From Sphingobacterium chuzhouense (GTDB taxonomy: Bacteria > Bacteroidota > Bacteroidia > Sphingobacteriales > Sphingobacteriaceae), in assembly GCF_014692525.1 (NCBI RefSeq), contig NZ_JACNYL010000002.1, positions 124,001 through 188,000 of the forward strand: a stretch of DNA of 64,000 bases, given 5' to 3'. The position numbers were made by a program, and so were the translations under genes. The notes below the pieces were generated by a model. It worked only from the letters and a program-made list of their open reading frames with translations. It made no database searches and had not been told where the DNA came from. Shown here one piece after another: positions 26,552-33,327 of this stretch. How positions within the stretch are numbered: the stretch's first letter is position 1; each line of letters starts with the position of its first letter.

Positions 26552-26576
26552 TTCAAACAAACAAAGGTAAATATAT

Positions 26577-27962
26577 ATGACAACAATCTTAATCATCGAC
26601 GACGAACGGCCCATAAGGAGCTCGCTCCGCGATATTTTGGAATATGAAGATTACAAAGTTCTGGACGTCGATAATGGATTTGATGGCTTGGATATCTTAA
26701 AAAAGGAAAAAATAGACCTTGTTCTATGTGATATCAAAATGAACAAAATGGACGGTATGGAAGTCCTGACGGAGGCACAGAGTATTTGCGATACGCCTTT
26801 TATCATGATTTCCGGTCACGGTACTATCGAGACAGCCGTGGAAGCAGCTCGAAAAGGCGCTTTCGACTTTTTGGAAAAGCCACTCGACCTCAATAGATTG
26901 TTGATTACCGTGCGAAATGCCCTTGAAAAAGGGGTTTTGGTCAAGGAAACTAAAGTTCTAAAGAAAAAAGTTTCTAAAACTAAGGAAATACTAGGCGAAT
27001 CTCCAACAATTAGCCTGATAAAAGAAACGATAGATCGTGTGGCACCTACAGAAGCCCGTGTTTTGATAACGGGAGAAAACGGCTCAGGAAAAGAGTTGGT
27101 AGCGCATTGGCTTCATGAGAAATCTGCTCGTGCGGGTTCACCTTTAGTAGAGGTCAACTGTGCCGCAATTCCGTCAGAGTTGATAGAATCAGAATTGTTT
27201 GGACATGAAAAAGGTTCTTTTACATCTGCTGTAAAACAGCGTATCGGAAAGTTTGAGCAAGCCAACGGTGGAACATTATTTTTGGATGAGATTGGTGATA
27301 TGAGCCTTTCTGCGCAAGCCAAAGTATTGCGTGCACTTCAAGAAAATAAAATAACACGGGTAGGTGGGGAAAAGGAAATAGACGTGAATGTCCGTGTAAT
27401 TGCCGCGACAAATAAAGACTTGTTAAAAGAGATAGAGGATGGCAATTTCCGTATGGACCTTTACCACCGTCTAAGCGTTATCTTAATTCACGTACCATCT
27501 CTTAAGGAACGGGCTACCGATATTCCCATTATTGCATCTAGTTTCTGTGAAGAAATATGTGGTGGGTACAACACACCTACGAAAGAGATTACTGAAGGGG
27601 CTATGCAAGCGTTACAAGCGTTACCTTGGACAGGAAATATTCGTGAATTGCGGAACATGATAGAACGATTGATTATCCTTAGTGATAAGAGAATCACAGA
27701 AAAAGAAGTAGCGTTATATGCCAATCCGTCGAATAATCATATAATTGCAGAAAACAACGAAACTTCAAAAAGAGGACAATCTCTCGATTTCGATAAATTT
27801 GAATCTTTTCAGGACTATAAGGATTACGCTGAAAAAGAATTTATCAATTTTAAATTGGATAAGAATGGTTGGAACGTTTCAAAAACCGCCGATGATATCG
27901 GAATACAACGCAGTCACTTATATCATAAGATCGAAAAATTTGGATTGAAACGTACGGAATAG
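26577..27962 (+). CDS. Sigma-54-dependent response regulator (NtrC family)
   Basis: A 461-residue activator: receiver domain (1-120, phospho-Asp in LVLCDIKM near residue 53), AAA+ ATPase (about 140-370; Walker A GENGSGKE, Walker B GGTLFLDEIGD) and a C-terminal Fis-type helix-turn-helix (about 428-461; NGWNVSKTADDIGIQRSHLYHKI). The loop that touches sigma-54 reads GSFTSA (213-218) rather than GAFTGA, keeping Phe and Thr. No histidine kinase gene is adjacent, so its sensor lies elsewhere. Confidence 0.9.
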   Translation: MTTILIIDDERPIRSSLRDILEYEDYKVLDVDNGFDGLDILKKEKIDLVLCDIKMNKMDGMEVLTEAQSICDTPFIMISGHGTIETAVEAARKGAFDFLEKPLDLNRLLITVRNALEKGVLVKETKVLKKKVSKTKEILGESPTISLIKETIDRVAPTEARVLITGENGSGKELVAHWLHEKSARAGSPLVEVNCAAIPSELIESELFGHEKGSFTSAVKQRIGKFEQANGGTLFLDEIGDMSLSAQAKVLRALQENKITRVGGEKEIDVNVRVIAATNKDLLKEIEDGNFRMDLYHRLSVILIHVPSLKERATDIPIIASSFCEEICGGYNTPTKEITEGAMQALQALPWTGNIRELRNMIERLIILSDKRITEKEVALYANPSNNHIIAENNETSKRGQSLDFDKFESFQDYKDYAEKEFINFKLDKNGWNVSKTADDIGIQRSHLYHKIEKFGLKRTE

Positions 27963-27973
27963 TATACAACAAA

Positions 27974-28003
27974 AAAGCGGTGGAAAATTTTCCACCGCTT
28001 TTT
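27974..28003. terminator. Bidirectional terminator
   Basis: A perfect palindrome with stem AAAGCGGTGG / CCACCGCTTT around AAAATTTT, flanked by A's on the left and T's on the right. It separates two convergent genes whose stops lie at 27962 and 28005. Confidence 0.85.
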
Positions 28004-28004
28004 G

Positions 28005-28187
28005 CTATTCATTGAATTTTCGTTTTTGCCTTCTGTAAAGCACAACAATAATAAGTAAGAGTATAATTGCTCCCACAATAATCGCCGCTGTAGGCGATGT
28101 CTCTTCCCCCTCCGTATTTATATGTTGGCTTGCTCTTGCAAGTAACGTGAAATAGCTAAATAAAATCATAAACCCCACCTTTCTCAT
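28005..28187 (-). CDS. Small single-pass membrane protein
   Basis: A 60-residue protein with an N-terminal signal-like segment (MRKVGFMILFSYFTLLARA), a short acidic linker (NTEGEETSP) and a strong transmembrane helix (about 33-51) followed by a basic tail YRRQKRKFNE. The arrangement suggests a cleaved signal plus anchor. Function is unknown; the nearby terminator and clean frame support it as a gene. Confidence 0.55.
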   Translation of the reverse strand: MRKVGFMILFSYFTLLARASQHINTEGEETSPTAAIIVGAIILLLIIVVLYRRQKRKFNE

Positions 28188-28370
28188 AACTTAAATATTT
28201 AAAAAACCATAATTGACATAATATAATGTTTTCTCTTTTAAATAACAAACATTTTTAATACAAAGATGCAGTGTTTTTTGTTAAAATATGTTAAACAAGT
28301 GTTAAAGTCCTTTTAATTTTTTTTCTTACAAATGGTAGTTGATCTCTTGTATATAAACAAGAAAGAAAAT

Positions 28371-29222
28371 CTACATTTCTTCTGGAACCGGACTATGGAT
28401 CAATTCTTGCGCTTCGATCAAGATACGTTTTTTTTGATGTTTAGCAGTTTGTAGATATTCAAGATAATTTGGTTTTTCCACCAAATCACGGACGAGTATA
28501 CAGCCATTTTTGAGTAACAACGATTTCTCCATACCATTTAAATTGGTTAAACAGGTCACTGGATACAAATCTAGATTGTCTACTTGATTTTTAATATTGT
28601 TGTGAGCAGGATAGTCCCAAGCTAACATATTTAATTTATAATATTCTCCAAAACTGATGGAGTCAGAAGTGAGGTAGGCATTCGTCACCAACCAACCATC
28701 TGTAAATTGTCGGGGCGTTTCAAAAAAGGAAAAGGAAATACCTTTGATATCTTTTACCCTTGACAGAAAATACATAGGGGTAGTTACAGAAATTTTCGCA
28801 TCCACATCATTTCGGAATTTACATTCTATAGCCAACATAGAATCGCCTTTTGTTGCTATGACGTCAATTTCATGTGTAACCGCATGGCCTTGTACTGTTT
28901 TTCCGGTAACAGTTTTATAACCGGCATTAGCAAATAATTTACCTATCCATTTCTCAAAGTAGAAGCCCTCTGGCCCTAGATCCCGAAGAGCCTTCTTCAA
29001 CGAATACCTAGCTGCATAGGAATCGCGATGATTTTTTAGCAAATCGAAAGCAAGTTCATACAGTTCGCGCGTCGTTATACCATCGTAGAGACGGGGTTGT
29101 ATGCGTTGGAAAACCGTATCAACTTCGTCTTCCGAAGCTTCCGATTTAGTCAGGGAGTGTTTTAATTTATTAGGTTCGAAAGGAACCAGCTCCCCGGAAT
29201 GTTTCTTTACATGGATTTTCAT
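28371..29222 (-). CDS. ATP-cone domain fused to PD-(D/E)XK nuclease domain
   Basis: From the Met at 29222 the 283-residue protein begins with an ATP-cone (about 3-90; VKKHSGELVPFEPNKLKHSL), the nucleotide-sensing module best known from ribonucleotide reductase and NrdR. It continues with an Mrr-like nuclease fold: Asp120 in HEIDVIAT and Glu133-Cys-Lys135 in AIECKFRND give the D-x12-ExK site. A poorly recognised C-terminal region (about 170-283) follows. The 18-residue longer open frame is rejected because the cone normally starts near the N terminus. No methylase or helicase is adjacent. A DNA-repair or nucleotide-regulated nuclease role is inferred. Confidence 0.75.
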   Translation of the reverse strand: MKIHVKKHSGELVPFEPNKLKHSLTKSEASEDEVDTVFQRIQPRLYDGITTRELYELAFDLLKNHRDSYAARYSLKKALRDLGPEGFYFEKWIGKLFANAGYKTVTGKTVQGHAVTHEIDVIATKGDSMLAIECKFRNDVDAKISVTTPMYFLSRVKDIKGISFSFFETPRQFTDGWLVTNAYLTSDSISFGEYYKLNMLAWDYPAHNNIKNQVDNLDLYPVTCLTNLNGMEKSLLLKNGCILVRDLVEKPNYLEYLQTAKHQKKRILIEAQELIHSPVPEEM

Positions 29223-29313
29223 CTTAATCTGTTTGGGTGTTAAAAAGTACATTTTTTTATATAAACAGCAAAACATTTTGAATAAATAGATTGTTCTATT
29301 TAAAAAATTGGTT

Positions 29314-29613
29314 ATGGGAATTATAGATCAAGCAGTAGACAAAATGAAAACTAAACTGGACGATGCCTGCGAACATGGCACAATAGGAAGTTCAGAACGT
29401 ATGCTGTCTGTCATAGCGGGCGGCTTTATCTTGGGGCATAGCGTCAAAAAATTATTGAAAAAACCACTTGCTGCTATTTCCGGCCTGACGTTGGGAGGTG
29501 CATTGGTTGCTAGAGGTGTAACCGGTAAATGCCCCATCGTGGGAGCAATTGGGGATGCAGAAGAAGAGGAACGAAATCTTACGCTAATCGAACGCCGATA
29601 TTTCGAGAAATAA
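29314..29613 (+). CDS. YgaP-like transmembrane protein (DUF2892-type)
   Basis: A 99-residue protein from the ATG at 29314. Residues about 27-70 (SERMLSVIAGGFILGHSVKK...SGLTLGGALVARGVTGKCPI) match the two-helix membrane domain found at the end of YgaP rhodaneses, including the G-x-C-P ending. No rhodanese domain is attached. It stands alone between divergent and convergent neighbours. Function is unknown. Confidence 0.65.
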   Translation: MGIIDQAVDKMKTKLDDACEHGTIGSSERMLSVIAGGFILGHSVKKLLKKPLAAISGLTLGGALVARGVTGKCPIVGAIGDAEEEERNLTLIERRYFEK

Positions 29614-29640
29614 ATCGAGGTTTGTTATATACTAATTCTG

Positions 29641-29673
29641 GCTAAACCATCCTTGTGATGGTTTAGCTTTTTT
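29641..29673. terminator. Terminator between the YgaP-like gene and pstB
   Basis: An 11-bp perfect stem GCTAAACCATC / GATGGTTTAGC (29641-29651, 29657-29667) with loop CTTGT and a T6 tail. It ends the YgaP-like transcript and lies four bases beyond the pstB stop. Confidence 0.85.
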
Positions 29674-29676
29674 ATA

Positions 29677-30486
29677 TCAACTGATAAAACCTTTAACGTA
29701 TTGTTGTGTAATCTCGTTTTGCGGATTCAACAGTACATCATCTGTCTTACCAAATTCTATTATTTCCCCGTTGTATACAAATATGATATAATCGGATACA
29801 CGACGTGCTTGCCGAAGAATATGGGTAACGAGAACTATTGTGTAATCTTGTTTGAGCGCTATCAGGAGATTTTCTATTGTTTGGGTCGACACAGGATCTA
29901 GTGCGGAAGTAGATTCGTCTCCCAAAATAATTTCTGGTTTTACGGCAAGTCCACGCGCTAAGCATAAACGTTGTTGTTGTCCTATAGAGAGTCTAGTTGC
30001 AGATGCTTCCAAACGGTCTTTTACCTCTTCCCATAATCCAACATTCCGCAGCTGAGTTTCCACTATTTGTGTCAATACTTTCTTATTTTTCTCGCCATGT
30101 ATACGTGGTCCATACGCTACGTTGTCAAAAATAGACATAGGTAAGGGAAAAGGTTTTTGCGAAAGTAATCCCATCTTTTTACGGATATGGGTAACCTCTG
30201 CATCTTTAGCATAGAGATCTTCTCCATTTACTAAAACCGAACCTGTAATCTCTACACCTTTTGTATCGTCCACGAGGCGATTCAAGGTTTTAAGCAATGT
30301 TGTTTTTCCGCAACCCGATGGGCCGATAATCGAGGTAACGGAATTATTGGGAATTGACAGATTAATATTCTTTAAAATACGCTTACCTTCAATGGTAACG
30401 TTCAGATCTTTAATTTGTATATGTGGTATAGAAGTATTCACTAAATCTTGTGTTTCTGCTGTTTGGATGCTAGAAGATGTGTACAT
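29677..30486 (-). CDS. pstB: Phosphate-type ABC transporter ATP-binding protein
   Basis: A 269-residue ATPase with Walker A GPSGCGKTT, signature RLSIGQQQRLCLARGL, Walker B EIILGDESTSALDP and the H-loop VTHIL. The PstB-like RLVDD segment follows Walker A. It has about 20 extra N-terminal residues that overlap the pstA end by 46 bases; a GTG inside (DLVNTS) could be an alternative start. It is the last gene of pstSCAB and there is no phoU after it. Confidence 0.8.
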   Translation of the reverse strand: MYTSSSIQTAETQDLVNTSIPHIQIKDLNVTIEGKRILKNINLSIPNNSVTSIIGPSGCGKTTLLKTLNRLVDDTKGVEITGSVLVNGEDLYAKDAEVTHIRKKMGLLSQKPFPLPMSIFDNVAYGPRIHGEKNKKVLTQIVETQLRNVGLWEEVKDRLEASATRLSIGQQQRLCLARGLAVKPEIILGDESTSALDPVSTQTIENLLIALKQDYTIVLVTHILRQARRVSDYIIFVYNGEIIEFGKTDDVLLNPQNEITQQYVKGFIS

Positions 30487-31295
30487 ATAACGATTATTAA
30501 AATAATAAATGTCAAAACTAATGCGGAAGCATAGGCACGTCCCTGTACCTCCGGAATCGGGCTACTCAGCTGAAAGAAAATAGCCAATGGCAATGTGGCC
30601 GCAGGTTCATCTACATATTTTGGAAGATTATCGCTAAAACCCGTTGTTAGCAAAACGCCAGCTACGTCCCCAATTGCGCGACCAAATGCCAATAGAATAG
30701 CGGTAAAAATACCCGGTTTAATATATTTTAATAGAATTTTCGCCAATTCCCATCTTGTTGCTCCCAGTGAAAAGGTAACATGCTTCAAATCGATAGGAAT
30801 CGTTTTTAATAGTTCATCTATAGTCCGCACGACGATAGGAATCGTTAATAAGGTAATAGTAATGATACCACCCAATAATGATGCCCGAATACCCATCCAA
30901 ACCATGATACTAAATGCAATAGCACCATATACAATGGAAGGAATACCAAAAAGGACATCAAACAACAGTTTACAGGAACGTTCCAAAAAAGATCCGCTCT
31001 TTACGTAAACGTTGAGAAAGATGGAAATAGGAATTCCAATAAGCGTGGCCAGCATAGTAGAGAAAGTTGCTAAATACAGCGAACCTAAAATAGCATTCAG
31101 GATACCACCTTCCTTTCCAATATAAAAACCACCTTTTGGAGCTTGGCTAATCATTTCCCAAGATAAATACGGAAGTCCCTTATAAAGAATGGTGCCGATG
31201 ATAAAGAAGAGGGAACCCGTGATCGTTATTCCCGAAAGCTGCATAGCCACCTTCGCAATTTTCTCTTTTAGTAGTCGTTTCTTTACATTACTCAT
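30441..31295 (-). CDS. pstA: Phosphate-type ABC transporter permease PstA
   Basis: A 284-residue inner-membrane permease with six predicted helices and the binding-protein-dependent transport loop (TRWELAKILLKYIKPGIFTAILLAFGRAIGDVAG), whose EAA-like motif docks the ATPase. It starts on the base where pstC ends, so translation is coupled. The operon order is pstS, pstC, pstA, pstB. Confidence 0.85.
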   Translation of the reverse strand: MSNVKKRLLKEKIAKVAMQLSGITITGSLFFIIGTILYKGLPYLSWEMISQAPKGGFYIGKEGGILNAILGSLYLATFSTMLATLIGIPISIFLNVYVKSGSFLERSCKLLFDVLFGIPSIVYGAIAFSIMVWMGIRASLLGGIITITLLTIPIVVRTIDELLKTIPIDLKHVTFSLGATRWELAKILLKYIKPGIFTAILLAFGRAIGDVAGVLLTTGFSDNLPKYVDEPAATLPLAIFFQLSSPIPEVQGRAYASALVLTFIILIIVICTHLLASKQQKHKI

Positions 31296-32182
31296 TATGA
31301 TTTTCCCTCCAATCTGTTGAGTATCAAACGCGATATCAAATTAAATCCAAAAATGAGTACAAATAACAGTAAAGCCGCAAACATTAAAGCAGAATCATAC
31401 AACGGTATCGACATCATCTCACCAAAGTTATTTGCAATCAAAGCCGGTAGAGGGTATCCTGCATCAAAAAACGACTTCGGAATCTGTGGGATATTTCCGC
31501 AGACCATGAGTACTGCTATTGTCTCGCCAAAGGCACGGGAAATACCTAAAACCACAGCTGCTATCAATCCCGGCTTGGCTTTCACTAATATAACTTTGAC
31601 AATGGTTTCCCATTTGGTGGCGCCCAATGAAAGTGAGGCGGCTTTCAATTCATAAGGGATAGTTTGGAGTACTTCTACCATGATGCTCATCATAATCGGA
31701 AAAATCATTACTGCTAACACTATTCCTCCGGCAAATACCGTATAACCGGTGGTTTCCGCTCCCACGATGGGCGCAACATATTGGCTCAAAAAAGGAACGA
31801 CAAATAATACTCCCCAAACACCGTAAAGTACGGGAGGAATTGCGGCTAATACATTCACTAGGGGCAAAACCATTCTACGCAGTGCTTCACTGGCGTATTC
31901 TACTAAATAGGCTGAAGCCAAAATACAAAGTGGAGCGGCAATGATAAGGGATATAAACGTTACCCAAATAGTTCCCATGATGAAAGGAAGGAATCCAAAA
32001 CTTCCGTTGAGGGGAGACCATACACTTTCCGTAAGGATAGCCCCCAAACTCTCCGCGCGAAGCAAAGGAATAGATTTGAAACTAAGCCCTGCGAGTATAA
32101 GGATAATAACCACAAGGGATAGTGCCAGCATCGTGGCAAAACTACGTTGTATAAGTTTGTCTTTTATTAATCTCCAGTTCAC
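31295..32182 (-). CDS. pstC: Phosphate-type ABC transporter permease PstC
   Basis: A 295-residue permease with six helices and the conserved loop ATKWETIVKVILVKAKPGLIAAVVLGISRAFGETIAV-type sequence near residues 190-230; GISRAFGETIAV is typical of PstC. It pairs with PstA to form the channel. It begins one base after the pstS stop. Confidence 0.85.
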   Translation of the reverse strand: MNWRLIKDKLIQRSFATMLALSLVVIILILAGLSFKSIPLLRAESLGAILTESVWSPLNGSFGFLPFIMGTIWVTFISLIIAAPLCILASAYLVEYASEALRRMVLPLVNVLAAIPPVLYGVWGVLFVVPFLSQYVAPIVGAETTGYTVFAGGIVLAVMIFPIMMSIMVEVLQTIPYELKAASLSLGATKWETIVKVILVKAKPGLIAAVVLGISRAFGETIAVLMVCGNIPQIPKSFFDAGYPLPALIANNFGEMMSIPLYDSALMFAALLLFVLIFGFNLISRLILNRLEGKS

Positions 32183-32183
32183 T

Positions 32184-33155
32184 TTATAATGCTAATTTAT
32201 TTAGTTCAATGTTCTTTATCTCATCGTTCAAGGGAACGTATCCATTTTCAAGCAGATAACCTTGCTGTTCCTTTTCCAGAACAAATTGTATAAAGGCCGT
32301 CAGTAATTTTGTTTTTTTGTCGGAGTGAATGACAAACGTCAAGTCACGGGAGGGAGGAGAAGGGTAGCGATTGGTGGCAACGGCATTTGTTAATGAATCA
32401 ATATGGTCGTAGAAATTTTCTTCTTCTTCGATATGTCCATTGCCATTAAGATCCAACGGAAGGATACCGATATTTTCTACCGTTTGTTTCGTTTTCAGAT
32501 CATAGACAAAATTAATATTACTGAAACCAATAGAAAGTGGCTTGTCTTTAATAGCCTGTACCAAACCAGGATCTCCGAATATGCCTACCCCCTTTAATCC
32601 TTCTTGGTGTACACCTAAAAACTTTGCCCATGTTTCAGCCGCACCCGCAGCATCTGAACGTACATATACTTCGATAGGTTTGTTTACAAAACGCTTATCG
32701 ATGTCGCTCCAAAGTTTATATTTTTTTTGCACAAAAATACCTTCAAGTTCTTCTTGTGTAAGACCGCGTTCCTTTATCAGTGTATAATTGGGGTGATTGC
32801 TATTAAAAGATCCAACCACAGCATCTTTTGCGACATGTATGGGGTAAGCACCTTTGGTGAGCTCTTGTTTATGGAGGTCACGGGATACCAAGCCGATATC
32901 TACCATGTTAGACAAGACATCGGAAATGCCCTTTCCCGCACCCCCTGCTGAAATGTTAAAGCGAACATGGGGATGTTCCTTTTTAAAATCTTCACTCCAT
33001 AATACAACAATAGGGTATAAAGCAAACGCACCGGAAATAGAGATATTTCCGGTATAACCATTTTTTTCATCATACCCTTCTTTAACTTTCGGGGCGCAGG
33101 AAGTCACTAAAAATAAGAGTAAAAAGCTGTATATTAAATAATTATGTTCTCTCAC
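32184..33155 (-). CDS. PstS-like substrate-binding lipoprotein with EF-hand-like loop
   Basis: A 323-residue lipoprotein (lipobox LVTSC, Cys20) with a type II periplasmic-binding fold (PBP-like domain 2). The anion-binding regions are SGAFALYP (41-48), GGAGKG (71-76), SRDL (91-94) and RSDAAGAAE (166-174). Compared with E. coli PstS RxDGSGT, the Arg and Asp remain but Ser and Thr are Ala. Residues 235-246 (DLNGNGHIEEEE) fit a canonical EF-hand calcium loop. It is first in the operon and divergent from sulfate-assimilation genes, so phosphate is not the only possible ligand. Confidence 0.8.
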   Translation of the reverse strand: MREHNYLIYSFLLLFLVTSCAPKVKEGYDEKNGYTGNISISGAFALYPIVVLWSEDFKKEHPHVRFNISAGGAGKGISDVLSNMVDIGLVSRDLHKQELTKGAYPIHVAKDAVVGSFNSNHPNYTLIKERGLTQEELEGIFVQKKYKLWSDIDKRFVNKPIEVYVRSDAAGAAETWAKFLGVHQEGLKGVGIFGDPGLVQAIKDKPLSIGFSNINFVYDLKTKQTVENIGILPLDLNGNGHIEEEENFYDHIDSLTNAVATNRYPSPPSRDLTFVIHSDKKTKLLTAFIQFVLEKEQQGYLLENGYVPLNDEIKNIELNKLAL

Positions 33156-33193
33156 CTAATTTTGTTGTTTGAATTGCTTCGAAAAATTGTTTA

Positions 33194-33201
33194 CAAATAT
33201 A
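33194..33201 (-). promoter_or_regulatory. -7 element for the pst-like operon
   Basis: The minus strand reads TATATTTG, an exact TAnnTTTG box, placing the transcript start about 30 bases before the binding-protein gene. It overlaps the left arm of the inverted repeat. Confidence 0.5.
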
Positions 33202-33236
33202 TACTAAATTGGTAGATTTTGTATGTTTAGTATATA
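33198..33236. promoter_or_regulatory. Perfect 11-bp inverted repeat between pst and cys operons
   Basis: TATATACTAAA (33198-33208) and TTTAGTATATA (33226-33236) are exact reverse complements with a 17-base spacer. The left arm covers the pst -7 box and the right arm sits at the cys -33 position. It looks like an operator for a dimeric regulator controlling both directions. Confidence 0.6.
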
Positions 33237-33245
33237 AAAAATTTA

Positions 33246-33253
33246 TAACTTTG
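33246..33253 (+). promoter_or_regulatory. -7 element for the sulfate assimilation operon
   Basis: TAACTTTG matches TAnnTTTG. The predicted leader is about 70 bases long before the sulfite reductase start and contains the 13-base palindrome GCCATTGAATGGC (33275-33287), a possible second regulatory site. Confidence 0.55.
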
Positions 33254-33327
33254 TCCTCAAGTTGTTGAAAAGAAGCCATTGAATGGCAGAGATAATTAGC
33301 AAATTAAAAAAATAGAGAGAAGAGATC

